Source: Planctomycetota bacterium
GTDB taxonomy: Bacteria > Planctomycetota > UBA1135 > UBA2386
Length of the DNA stretch: 39,628 nucleotides
Reading direction: 5' to 3'
NCBI GenBank assembly: GCA_027621295.1
Contig: JAQCBR010000023.1
Coordinates: 1 to 39,628 of the forward strand
Part shown: in pieces, positions 7,547 through 16,187 of the stretch
Numbering within the stretch: the first letter of the stretch is position 1
Layout of the letters: the number at the start of each line of letters is the position of its first letter
Program-made: the position numbers and the translations under genes
The notes under the pieces: model-generated
The model's input: only the letters and a program-made list of their open reading frames with translations
Databases searched by the model: none
What the model was told of the DNA's origin: nothing

Positions 7547-10500
7547 TCAGGCAGGAAGCGCGGCCGCGGACTCTGCGATCGCGCGGACGCGTCGCAGGTC
7601 GAGCTTTCCGGTGCCGAGGACGGGAAGAGCGTCCACGTGGACGAACTGGTTCGGGCGGGGCACGAACAGAGGGGGCAGCCCGCGGGTCCGGAGTCTCCCC
7701 AGCGTCTCCTCGAGCTGGTCGGGACGCAGCGTGGTCAGGACCGCGAGGCGCTCGCCCTTGCGACCGTCCGGGAGCCCGCAGACTGCGAACGCCCGCTCGG
7801 TCCTGGCGCTGCAGGCCTGGAGGTGCTCCTCGACGGTTCCGTGCGGGACCATCTCGCCGCCGATCTTGCTGAACCGGGACAGGCGGTCGGTCAGGTAGAG
7901 GAAGCCGTCCGCGTCGAGGTAGCCGATGTCCCCGGTGACATACTCACCGTCCACGATCGCCTCACGGGTCAGGTCTTCGCGACCGAGGTAGCCCCGCATC
8001 ACGTTCGGGCCGCGGACCAGCAGGAGTCCCGGCTGACCGACGGGAACCGGCGCGCGCGTCTCCGGGTCGACGACGCGGACGGTGACGCCGGGCAGCGGTC
8101 GGCCGACCGAACCCCTGCGGGAGCCGGCCTGGAAGAACCCGGTCGCGCGGTAGCCGGGCGAGCTGGTCGCGATCACCGGCGCACACTCCGTCGCTCCATA
8201 GCCCTGGACCGGCCGCAGCCCGAAGCGGTCGGCGAACGCGTCGGCCAGGTCGTCGGTCAACTTCTCGGCGCCGGTCAGCACGAGGCGGAGCGAGCCGAAG
8301 CGGCCGGGGTCGACCCGGCGCTGGTAGAGCTGCAGGAAGGTCGGGGTCGCGATCAGGACCGTCGCGTCGTGACGTGCGACCAGCTCACCGACCGCGCCCG
8401 CGTCGAGCGGGTTCGAGTGGAACGCGATCCGGCCGCCCTGGTCGAGGACGTACCAGAGCGCCATGCAGCCGAACGAGTGGAACAGCGGCAGCACCGATGC
8501 GAGGGCATCGCGCTTCGAGAACGGCACGACCTGAGCGACCGCCTCACAGTTCGACCGGAGGTTCTGGTGGGACAGCACGACGCCTTTGGGCTCACCCGTG
8601 CTGCCGCTCGAGAACAAGATCGTCGCCGTGTCGTCGACGCGCACGCGGCGCTTCGCGCCCGCGCTCCGCTCCAGCATGCCGAGTGGGAGGAGCAGCGCTC
8701 GGGCAAGGCTGGCGATCCGTTCGAAGACCGACACCCCGGCCATCACGTCCTCGAGGAACAGGACCTGGACATCGCCGAGGGCTTGCTCGATCTCTGCGGG
8801 CAGCCGCTCGAGGAAAGCCCGCGAAGTCAGCACCGAGCGGAGCCCGGCCTGCCGGATCGCGGACGCCATCGCTGTGCGTCCGACGGTGTAGTTCAGCGGG
8901 ACGGCGACCCGGCCCGCGAGGCTCGCGGCGATCGCTGACAGGGCACCCGGCACCGATGGCGGCAGCAGGATGCCGACGTTGTCGCCCGCGGACCACGCCG
9001 GCCGCAGCCTTCGCGCCACGACGGTCGCCGCGGCGAGCGTCTGCGCGCGGGTCATGCTGCGTCCCGAGCTGTCGGCGATGCAGCGGCGGAGCGGCCCGCG
9101 GCGCACGTGGCGGACGAACGGGACGTGCACCGGCTCGAGCTCCGCAGCCCGCATCGAGCTCGCGCGCTCGGAGAGTTCCTCGACCGCGAGGCGCGCGACT
9201 TCGGGACGCACGTCGGCCGGCAGCGCCTCGCCGAACGACATCGTGACCGGACATGGCACCCGGGTCGGCAACCAACGGAGCCGGCCCTGCTCCGCGCTGC
9301 CGAACGAGCCGTAGACCCGGTCCAGGTGCGCCGGGATCACGACCGCGTTCCGGCCGCGGAGGATGCGGCTCATGCCGCGTCGGAACGGCAGCGTGCTGCC
9401 CATCCGACTGATCTCGCCCTCGGGGAACATGCAGACGACGTCGCCCTGGTCGAGCGCCTCGCCCGCGTTGCGGAGCGCGCGCAGCATCTGCCGCGGCCCG
9501 TCCGACGTGCTGATCGGTATGGCTCCGGTCGCGCGCAGGAACGGGCGGAGCCAGCGCCTCTCGTACCACGAGCGGTCGATGACGAACCGGATCGGGCGGT
9601 CCGTGGCCGCGACGAGGAGCAGTGCATCGACGAACGAGACGTGGTTCGGCAGCAGCAGCACGCCGCCTTCTTCGGGGATGTTCCGGCTGCCCACGACGCG
9701 GACTCGATAGAGCGAATGCGTCGCGAGGATCACGATGGTCCTCATCAGCGCCTCGGGCAGGAGGTGGACCGCCCAGGTCGAACCGAGCGCGGTGACCAGC
9801 GCCGCGGCGAGGAGGATCGATGCGGAGCCGAAGCCGGCAGCCGACAGCGCGAGGCAGCCGAGGTTGCCGACGAGCATGCCGGCGAACGACAGCATGTTGA
9901 CGAGGGCGATCACCGCGCCGCGACGGGCCGCGGGTGCACGCCACTGGATGAGCGCGTTCAGCGGCACGAGGACGAAACCACTCGCCACGCCGAGGGCGGT
10001 CATCGCCGCCAGGGTTCCGGCGATCCCTGGGCGCAGCGCACCGAGCAGCGCGGTGACCGCGGCCAGCCCGAGGGCGCCCAGCGGGATCAGCCCGGACTCC
10101 ACCTTGCCCGCCGACAGGCGGCCCGCGAGCAGGGAGCCAGCACCGACGCCGATCGCGAAGAGCGCGTACGGAACCGCAGCCATGCTGTCGGACAGGCCGA
10201 GCTCGTGGCGCGCGTAGACGAGGACGTCCTGACCGAGCAGGCTCGCGATCCCCCAGAAGAGCGCCATTCCGAGCGTCGCGAGGTGCAGCGTGCGGTCGCT
10301 ACGCACCGCGGTGAAGGCCGCGGTCAGCGCCCGCCGCAGCGGCTCGGCCTGCCCGCTGGCCGGGACCTGCGGGATGCGGAGCGCCGCGAGGAGTCCGACC
10401 GCCGAGAGCGCGGTCAGCGCCGCACCCGCGATCCACACCGCTCTGCTGTGCTCGAGCAGGAGTCCGCCGGCGACGGTGCCGAGGATGATCGCGACGAAGC

Positions 10501-10951
10501 TCGCTGCCTCCAGGCGGCCGTTGGCACGCGCCAGCTCGTGGTGCGGCAGGAGCTCCGGGAGCAGCCCGTACTTGCCGGGCGCGAACAGTGCGCTCTGCAG
10601 CCCCATGCCGGCGAGCACCGCGTAGGGCGCCCATCCGGTCGGGGCGACGGTCAGCGCCACGGTGCCCGCGGCCATCAGCAGCAGCTCCGCGACCTTGGTC
10701 CGGACGACCAGCGTCCGCTTCGACATCCGGTCGCCGAGGAGCATCGCCGGCACCGAACCGAGCATCAGCGGCAGCGTCATCACGACGAACGCGGTCGTCG
10801 CGACGACCTGCTTCTCGGCCTCGGCACCCTGGTTCGCAGCGGCGAACCCGAGCAGCACGACGAGCATCTTGAACGCGTTGTCGTTGAACGCGCCGAAGAA
10901 CTGGGTGGTGAGGAGCGGCAGCAGGCCGCGCGTCTTGTCGGTTCGATCCAT
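7547..10951 (-). CDS. MFS transporter / acyltransferase / acyl-ACP ligase fusion (LplT-Aas type)
   Basis: 1134 aa with three domains. Residues 1-400 are a major facilitator (opening with FFGAFNDNAFK, as in lysophospholipid transporter LplT). Residues about 410-640 are a PlsC-type acyltransferase with HX4D (His437-Asp442, NHVSFVD) and FPEGE near 511. Residues about 650-1134 are an AMP-forming ligase with the P-loop ILFSSGSTGEPKG (about 780-792), GYGATECAPV, a YVTGDIGYLD motif and a C-terminal catalytic-type Lys in GTGKLDL (about 1116). In E. coli, LplT and Aas are separate proteins that import and re-acylate lysophospholipids, and here all three activities are in one chain. The function is therefore inferred as inner-membrane lysophospholipid remodelling or acyl-chain recycling. 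The ATG at 10951 has AGGGGA upstream; an in-frame start at 11098 would run through the divergent promoter. It is divergent from a LysR gene. Confidence 0.92.
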   Translation of the reverse strand: MDRTDKTRGLLPLLTTQFFGAFNDNAFKMLVVLLGFAAANQGAEAEKQVVATTAFVVMTLPLMLGSVPAMLLGDRMSKRTLVVRTKVAELLLMAAGTVALTVAPTGWAPYAVLAGMGLQSALFAPGKYGLLPELLPHHELARANGRLEAASFVAIILGTVAGGLLLEHSRAVWIAGAALTALSAVGLLAALRIPQVPASGQAEPLRRALTAAFTAVRSDRTLHLATLGMALFWGIASLLGQDVLVYARHELGLSDSMAAVPYALFAIGVGAGSLLAGRLSAGKVESGLIPLGALGLAAVTALLGALRPGIAGTLAAMTALGVASGFVLVPLNALIQWRAPAARRGAVIALVNMLSFAGMLVGNLGCLALSAAGFGSASILLAAALVTALGSTWAVHLLPEALMRTIVILATHSLYRVRVVGSRNIPEEGGVLLLPNHVSFVDALLLVAATDRPIRFVIDRSWYERRWLRPFLRATGAIPISTSDGPRQMLRALRNAGEALDQGDVVCMFPEGEISRMGSTLPFRRGMSRILRGRNAVVIPAHLDRVYGSFGSAEQGRLRWLPTRVPCPVTMSFGEALPADVRPEVARLAVEELSERASSMRAAELEPVHVPFVRHVRRGPLRRCIADSSGRSMTRAQTLAAATVVARRLRPAWSAGDNVGILLPPSVPGALSAIAASLAGRVAVPLNYTVGRTAMASAIRQAGLRSVLTSRAFLERLPAEIEQALGDVQVLFLEDVMAGVSVFERIASLARALLLPLGMLERSAGAKRRVRVDDTATILFSSGSTGEPKGVVLSHQNLRSNCEAVAQVVPFSKRDALASVLPLFHSFGCMALWYVLDQGGRIAFHSNPLDAGAVGELVARHDATVLIATPTFLQLYQRRVDPGRFGSLRLVLTGAEKLTDDLADAFADRFGLRPVQGYGATECAPVIATSSPGYRATGFFQAGSRRGSVGRPLPGVTVRVVDPETRAPVPVGQPGLLLVRGPNVMRGYLGREDLTREAIVDGEYVTGDIGYLDADGFLYLTDRLSRFSKIGGEMVPHGTVEEHLQACSARTERAFAVCGLPDGRKGERLAVLTTLRPDQLEETLGRLRTRGLPPLFVPRPNQFVHVDALPVLGTGKLDLRRVRAIAESAAALPA

Positions 10952-11100
10952 GGGGGGGTCCCCTGTCGGGGCTCCCCAGAACTTCGCCCATCCAAGCGTT
11001 TGGCGAGAAATAATCAGAGATGGTGTGTCATGAAGTAGAAGTGAATGATGGGCGGTGCACCCGAGCCGACCGACCGGGTGGCCCTGATTCGGAGTCACGA
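10952..11100. promoter_or_regulatory. Divergent promoter region between lipid fusion gene and LysR gene
   Basis: About 150 bp between two divergent starts, the usual site of LysR autoregulation and target control. It holds the only AT-rich patch nearby (11008-11050, including GAGAAATAATCAGAGATG). A small imperfect dyad, TCAT-N13-ATGA (11028-11048), is the nearest thing to an operator. The T-N11-A signature is too loose to score by eye. Predicted ribosome binding sites flank the region on both sides. Confidence 0.55.
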
Positions 11101-11988
11101 TTGACCCTCGACCTGAACCGACTCGCCGGCTTCCACCTCGTGGCGACGTCCGGCGGCTACGCCAAGGCCGCGCGCGCCGCGGACTACCCGATCACGCAGC
11201 CAGCACTCCACCAGCAGGTCCGGAAGCTCGAGGCTGAGGTCGGAGTCGCCCTGCTCGAACGCGTCGGCAAGGACCTGATGCGCCCGACGCCGGCGGGTCG
11301 GGAGCTGCTCGAACTCGTCGAGCCGTTCCTGCGTGACCTGCGGCGCGTCGTCGCGCGGATCCGCGCGAACGAGTTCGACGGCTCGCTGACGATCCAGGCC
11401 GAGTCCCTGCTGATCCGCGGCCTCCTGCCCGGGTGGCTCCGGGCGCTGCGGAAGCGTCGACCCGCGGCCGAGCTGCACCTCGCCGAGATCTCGACGGTCG
11501 ACTTCGCGGCGCTCCGCGCAGGTCGCGTCGACGTGCTGGTCGCACACGTTCCCGAGGTGCCGGACGACATCGCGTCGCTCGAGGTCGCCACCGCCTACGC
11601 CTGCCTCGTCGTGCCGGCCGATCGCGCGCCGAAGCGGGGGAGACCCAAGCTCGCGGATCTGCAGGACCTGCCGTTCCTCGCCTACCCGGTCGGCACGCGG
11701 AACCACGCGCTCCAGGGGCGAGCGCTCGCGCAGTTCGAGGTGCGGCCAGAGGCGACGATGTCACTGGACACGGCCGACGCGATCCTCGGTTTCGTCGAGG
11801 CCGGTCTCGGTTGGTCGCTCGTGCCCACGCTGCAGCCGGACGGACCGTCCGGACGCCAGCTCGCCGCCTACCCGTTCGGTCGGCCGCGCGTCACGTTCCC
11901 GATCTCCGTGCTTTGGCGGCGTGACGCGCCCGAGCATCCGCTGCTCGACGCGATGATCGACGTGGCGTCACCTCGGTCGTCCCGATGA
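11101..11988 (+). CDS. LysR-type transcriptional regulator
   Basis: 295 aa. An N-terminal winged helix-turn-helix (about 5-65) is clear: GYAKAARAADYPITQPALHQQVRKLEAEVG, then LLERVGKDLMRPTPAGRELL. The C-terminal part (about 90-290) fits the two-lobed periplasmic-binding-protein-like effector domain. TTG at 11101 is preferred because GGAG (11091-11094) lies six bases upstream. An ATG at 11020 in the same frame would add 27 residues of poor composition and occupy the divergent promoter. It probably controls the divergent MFS/acyltransferase/ligase gene and itself, as is usual for divergently placed LysR genes. The effector is unknown; a fatty acid or lysolipid signal is only a guess from the neighbour. 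Confidence 0.92.
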   Translation: MTLDLNRLAGFHLVATSGGYAKAARAADYPITQPALHQQVRKLEAEVGVALLERVGKDLMRPTPAGRELLELVEPFLRDLRRVVARIRANEFDGSLTIQAESLLIRGLLPGWLRALRKRRPAAELHLAEISTVDFAALRAGRVDVLVAHVPEVPDDIASLEVATAYACLVVPADRAPKRGRPKLADLQDLPFLAYPVGTRNHALQGRALAQFEVRPEATMSLDTADAILGFVEAGLGWSLVPTLQPDGPSGRQLAAYPFGRPRVTFPISVLWRRDAPEHPLLDAMIDVASPRSSR

Positions 11989-12150
11989 GTGCGTGCGATC
12001 GAGGGATTGCGCCGCAGCAGAACCCGGGGATTGGCCTCGGCCCAGCGGGACGAGCTGCGTCCTGCGCCGGACGGGGCGACTTGTCCGTTGCGCGCGCGCG
12101 GCGCACGATGGCCGGCCCGAACGCCCCAGCCCTCTGACTCCGAACGCCTG

Positions 12151-13581
12151 ATGCCGCAACTCCAAGGTGCTCTCGCGGCGGTCGCGCTAGCCGCTGCGAT
12201 CCCCGCGCAGACCGTCCCCCAGCTGACTCCGTTCCCTCGCGTGATGGACCTGCTCGTCGTCGACAGCACGTTCGACGGCGTGTGGCGGATGAAGGACCTC
12301 AACCAGGACGGTGACTACGACGACGCGCAGGAGATCAGCGTCTACTACGACGACGTTTCGGGCTCGATCTCGCTGACGAACCCGACCTGCATCGGGGTCA
12401 GCGGCACCGGCACCACCTACATCGCGGACTCGACGGTCGACATCGTCGTCGCGCTGAACGACCTGAACGGTGACGGCGACGCGCTCGATCCGGGAGAGCA
12501 CGCGGTGTTCTTCGATGCGAGCAACCAGTCGGGAATCCTGATGCCCTCGGCGCAGGGGCTCTGCGTCGACGCGATCGGCAACGTCTACATCGCGAACTCG
12601 AACACCAGCACCGTCGGCGTCGACGCGATCATCAAGCTGAGCGACCTGAACGGCGACGGCGACGCGAACGACTTCGGCGAGGCGATCTACTACTGCCAGA
12701 TCCCGAACTCCTCGGCGGTGGTCGGGGACTCGATCCCGACGAAGGTCGCGGTCGGGCCGGACGGCCGCGTCTACTACACCGACGTCGGCGCGACCGGAGC
12801 CCTGGTGAAGGGCGTCTACCAGCTGACTGACTTCAACGGCGACGGGGACGCCGACGACCCGGGCGAGCACAGCCTGTTCTGGGCGCCGACGGCCGCCGGC
12901 AACGCGTTCTACTGGGGGCTCGCCATTACGCGCGACGGCACGATCTACGTGACCGACCACGGCAACGAGCAGGTCTGGCGCGGCAAGGACCTGAACAACG
13001 ACGGCACGATCTTCGGAGCCGAGGAGAACCTCTTCTACCAGACCGGTGGATCGACCTGGTGGGACGTGATCCTCCACCCGGACGGCCGGATGGTGCTCTG
13101 CGAGGACCAGACGCCCGACCGGCTGACCCTGCTCGAGGACTTCGACGGCAACGGTGACGCGTTCGGCCTCGGCGAGTCGTACGAGGCCTACACCTCCGGC
13201 GTGGGGTCGCAGTCGGTGCGTCCTCGCGGCGGTGCCTTCCTGCGCGCGCCGACCCTGTTCGTCCAGCCGTCGGTCGTCGGCGTCGGACAGCAGGTGACGT
13301 TCCAGGTGATCGCGACGCGTCCGGGAGACCTGGTCGGTGTGCTCCTGTCGGACATCCTGATTCCGGCGCCTTTCTCCTACCCACCGTTCGGCTACCTCGA
13401 GGTCAACCCGCAGAACCTGACCTCGCTCTTCTCGGGCATCGCGGGTCCCCAGTCCTTGCTGACGACGACCTTCCCGATCCCCAACGATCCGGGGCTCGTG
13501 GGGACCTTCGCGTTCCAGGCGATCGGCGCGAACCCGGCCCGGCTCTACCTGAGCAACGGCGTCGGGCTGACGATCCAGTGA
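12151..13581 (+). CDS. Secreted propeller-like protein with six EF-hand-like loops
   Basis: 476 aa from the ATG at 12151. Residues 1-20 (MPQLQGALAAVALAAAIPAQ) are a signal peptide; the longer open frame upstream is Arg-rich and not coding-like. Six acidic loops of the form D-(L/F)-N-x-D-G-D-x-x-(D/G)-x-x-E begin at about residues 49, 104, 165, 227, 280 and 330. Each follows a strand such as GNVYIAN, GRVYYTD or GTIYVTD typical of NHL/SMP-type propeller blades. The spacing of 50-62 residues suggests one calcium-binding loop per blade. The last ~110 residues form a beta-rich domain ending in YLSNGVGLTIQ, perhaps for anchoring. Ligand and role are unknown. It is 162 bp downstream of the LysR gene and probably independent of it. 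Confidence 0.85.
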   Translation: MPQLQGALAAVALAAAIPAQTVPQLTPFPRVMDLLVVDSTFDGVWRMKDLNQDGDYDDAQEISVYYDDVSGSISLTNPTCIGVSGTGTTYIADSTVDIVVALNDLNGDGDALDPGEHAVFFDASNQSGILMPSAQGLCVDAIGNVYIANSNTSTVGVDAIIKLSDLNGDGDANDFGEAIYYCQIPNSSAVVGDSIPTKVAVGPDGRVYYTDVGATGALVKGVYQLTDFNGDGDADDPGEHSLFWAPTAAGNAFYWGLAITRDGTIYVTDHGNEQVWRGKDLNNDGTIFGAEENLFYQTGGSTWWDVILHPDGRMVLCEDQTPDRLTLLEDFDGNGDAFGLGESYEAYTSGVGSQSVRPRGGAFLRAPTLFVQPSVVGVGQQVTFQVIATRPGDLVGVLLSDILIPAPFSYPPFGYLEVNPQNLTSLFSGIAGPQSLLTTTFPIPNDPGLVGTFAFQAIGANPARLYLSNGVGLTIQ

Positions 13582-13663
13582 GCCGGCGCCCTCCCCGGGC
13601 TGGCTGGCGTCGGGGGTGGGCCTGGACGGGGCGCAACGGGGATTGGCGGCTCCGTGCTTGACC

Positions 13664-13707
13664 TTTCGGCACCTCTCCCCAAGATGCAGCCATCCGAGGT
13701 GCCGAAA
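13664..13707. repeat. Perfect 12-bp inverted repeat, candidate operator or hairpin
   Basis: TTTCGGCACCTC (13664-13675) and GAGGTGCCGAAA (13696-13707) are exact reverse complements separated by 20 bases. TTGACC occurs just before the left arm and again after the right arm (near 13715). No T-run follows. Its place about 340 bp before the glycosidase start suits either a regulatory element or a terminator of the upstream gene. Confidence 0.6.
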
Positions 13708-14016
13708 ATCCGGTTTGACCGTATTTCCGCCGAGCTCCGCGGTGCTGCCTCCTTGGCAGGATCGCGCGGAAAGCACGATGTTTCAGGGGCTTACGTCCGG
13801 CGTCGAGGCCGGACCCGCCGTCTGGATGCTGCACGCCGAAGTGCCGCGTCCCGGACCCTGAACGCACCTCCGGGCCCAACGATCGTTGCGGCCGAACCAC
13901 GTTTTTCTCGGGCTGTCGTGCGTGCGTCCAGCGTTCGCGCCACGTCCCTCCGGGAGGCAACGGCTGGGGCGTTCGTCCGCCCTCGCCGCCCGGCCTGCCC
14001 TGCACCGCGAATCCAT

Positions 14017-14048
14017 AGGAGCCCCGCCGAGATCGCGGGGCCGAGACC
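14017..14048 (+). promoter_or_regulatory. Shine-Dalgarno separated from start by a perfect hairpin
   Basis: AGGAG lies at 14017-14021, 27 nt before the ATG at 14049, which is too far for normal use. Between them GCCCCGC (14021-14027) and GCGGGGC (14035-14041) form a perfect 7-bp hairpin with a 7-nt loop. If folded, it leaves only seven nucleotides (CGAGACC) between the hairpin and the start codon, a normal spacing. No other ribosome binding site is visible. Confidence 0.45.
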
Positions 14049-16187
14049 ATGAATCAGAAGCTCAAGTTCGCCCTCGGTGGCGGAGGCTACGTGCTCTACG
14101 CGCCGCGCTTCCCGCTGCATCAGCTGACCCCGGGGTTTGCGGACGAGTGTCTCGTCTTCAACGCCCAGCTGCCGCGGATGTTCGTCCTGTCGGTGCTCGA
14201 GCAGGGTCTGCCGCTCACGCTGACGGCGACCAAGCACGAGATGAAGGACGGGGCGCTCCACGTCGAATACGCGACGAGCACCAAGGCGCTCAAGGTCCAC
14301 GAAGTGCGGATGGTGACGGCGGACGACCGCTTCGTCAGCGCCATCACCATCGACAACACCTCGAAGGAGGAGCGGGAGTTCGACGTGGTGCTCTGGACGA
14401 CGACGGACGTCGAGGGCGACCCTGTCTCGCACGAGGGCGACAGCTTCCGGATCAAGCGCAACCTGCAGACGCACGATTTCCCGCCGGTGCCGGTGGAGAT
14501 CGTGTTCTCGAGTCCGGACTCGAAGGGCGCCAAGTGCCTGCAGGCGTTCTTCGCCGAGGGCAGCAGCGGCCGCCCCGACTACGAGGAGACGCCTTGGTTC
14601 GACCGCGGTGAGCTCGTCACGCCGCGCGCGAAGAAGCCCCTCGTCAAGCCGAGCCCGATCCTGCCGACCGCGAGCTGCTACTGCGGCCTGTTCCGCAACG
14701 TCGCGATGAAGGGCGGGTCGTCGGTGACCCACCGCTTCGAGGCGAACGTCGCGTTCAAGGGCAAGGGCATCAACTATCGCCCGCGGCGCCCCGACTCGAA
14801 GGACGAGAACTCGTTCCAGGCGTTCATGGATCGCGCGCCGCGCTTCGTCTGCGAAGACAAGAACGTCGAGCGACTCGTCCATCACCGCCTCGAGGCGCTG
14901 CACCTGCTGCGCATCCCCGGCGGCGTCGGCCACATCAGCAGCCCGGGTGTCTGCGAAGGGACCGGTCTCTTCCACGAACCGGTCGCGTTCTCGGCGCCGG
15001 CGATCCTGCGCGAGGTCCGCTGGCTGTCGGACCCGACGCTCGGTCGCGGCATCCTCAAGGGCTTCTTCGATAACGTCCGTCAGAACGGCATGGTGCCGGG
15101 CCGTCTCTACATGACGGCGCTGAACAACGCCGACTTCTACCACGCGGACTGGGGCGGCGGCTTCGAGGCGTTCGACGACATCCACAGCGATCGCACGACC
15201 AAGCGCGCGATCCTGATGGCGATGCAGCGCTACTCCAAGTGGCTCGCGAACAACCGCGACCCCGAGGGCAGCGGGCTCACGGACATCTGCAACCACTTCG
15301 AGGGTGGGCAGGAGTTCTCGCGTCGATACACGATCATCGATGACAAGGCGGACCGTGCGGAGGACTTCTCCGAGCAGTTCCGGCTCAAGGGCATCGACGT
15401 CAGCGTCTTCCGCTACCGCCTCGTCAAGTTCCTCGCACGGGTCGCAGACGATCTGCAGGAGAAGGCGATGGCGAACCGCTTCCTCGCCGACGAAGAGGTC
15501 GCCCGCGAGACGATCCGCAAGAAGATGTGGGACGAGAAGGCGGGTCTCTTCACGGACATCGATCCGAAGACCCGTCGCAAGACCGGCGTGAAGGCGGCGG
15601 TCGGCTTCTACCCGCTGGCGACCGACATCCCGACGCCGAAGCAGGTCGAGGCGATGCTCAAGACCCTCGGCGACCGCAACGAGTTCTGGACCAAGTATCC
15701 GGTCCCGAGCCTCGCGATCAGCGACCCGGCGTTCGATCCGGACGGCCAGTGGAAGGGCACGCGTCGCGATTGCCCCTGGAACGGCCGCGTCTGGCCGATG
15801 GTCAACAGCCAGATCCTCGAGGGCCTCGTCTACGTCGCCGAACGCGGCAACAAGCAGGCGAGCAAGCTCTGCAAGGGGCTGATGCAGAAGACCGTCGAGA
15901 TGTGCTCCGGCGCGCTCGAGGGCGGCGATCAGGCCCGTGTCTTCGAGCACTACCACCCGCTCAACGGCCGGCCGTCCCGCTTCCGCGGTGTCGACTGGTA
16001 CCTCCACTCGTTCCTGCTCGACAACATCTTCCGCATCACCTGCGGGTTCGTCGTGCGGTTCGGCGAGATCCAGGATGACCCGGTCATCGACGAGATGCCG
16101 GACTTCAAGCTGCACGGAGTGCCCGTCGGCAACAAGCGCTTCGTCGTCGAGCGCAAGAACGGCAAGCTCAAGGTCAACCCTGAGTGA
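14049..16187 (+). CDS. GH63-like (alpha/alpha)6-barrel glycoside hydrolase
   Basis: 712 aa with no signal peptide, so cytoplasmic. Residues 1-250 form a beta-rich N-terminal domain. From about 270 to 690 there is an (alpha/alpha)6 barrel like those of GH63, GH37 and mannosylglycerate hydrolases. Signposts are DWGGGFEAFDD (Asp367 onward), CPWNGRVWPMVNSQILEGL (Trp577 in WNGR) and FEHYHPLNG (Glu633), where GH63-like enzymes carry the general base. The call rests on these motifs, and the substrate is not shown by the sequence. The next gene starts inside its stop codon (GTGA overlap), so the two are translated together. A glycerate 2-kinase lies convergent just beyond, which makes a glycosyl-glycerate substrate plausible. 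Members of GH63 that split mannosyl- or glucosylglycerate are known but shorter. Alternatives are an alpha-glucosidase or a trehalase-like enzyme. Confidence 0.75.
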   Translation: MNQKLKFALGGGGYVLYAPRFPLHQLTPGFADECLVFNAQLPRMFVLSVLEQGLPLTLTATKHEMKDGALHVEYATSTKALKVHEVRMVTADDRFVSAITIDNTSKEEREFDVVLWTTTDVEGDPVSHEGDSFRIKRNLQTHDFPPVPVEIVFSSPDSKGAKCLQAFFAEGSSGRPDYEETPWFDRGELVTPRAKKPLVKPSPILPTASCYCGLFRNVAMKGGSSVTHRFEANVAFKGKGINYRPRRPDSKDENSFQAFMDRAPRFVCEDKNVERLVHHRLEALHLLRIPGGVGHISSPGVCEGTGLFHEPVAFSAPAILREVRWLSDPTLGRGILKGFFDNVRQNGMVPGRLYMTALNNADFYHADWGGGFEAFDDIHSDRTTKRAILMAMQRYSKWLANNRDPEGSGLTDICNHFEGGQEFSRRYTIIDDKADRAEDFSEQFRLKGIDVSVFRYRLVKFLARVADDLQEKAMANRFLADEEVARETIRKKMWDEKAGLFTDIDPKTRRKTGVKAAVGFYPLATDIPTPKQVEAMLKTLGDRNEFWTKYPVPSLAISDPAFDPDGQWKGTRRDCPWNGRVWPMVNSQILEGLVYVAERGNKQASKLCKGLMQKTVEMCSGALEGGDQARVFEHYHPLNGRPSRFRGVDWYLHSFLLDNIFRITCGFVVRFGEIQDDPVIDEMPDFKLHGVPVGNKRFVVERKNGKLKVNPE

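Larger units (their letters stand above)
13582..14048. other. Intergenic region with inverted repeats upstream of glycosidase gene
   Basis: About 467 bp without a credible gene. It contains a perfect 12-bp inverted repeat (13664-13707) and a small dyad GTCCGG-N8-CCGGAC near 13796. A 7-bp hairpin (14021-14041) lies just before the next start. The stretch 13656-13735 is AT-richer than its surroundings and repeats TTGACC at both ends, so the promoter of the glycosidase operon is most likely there. A terminator for the upstream propeller gene may also lie here, but no T-run follows either hairpin. Confidence 0.55.

Noticed and set aside
13582-14048. A small RNA or riboswitch upstream of the glycosidase
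   Set aside because: No known riboswitch core was recognised. Only simple hairpins are visible, so these are reported as inverted repeats.
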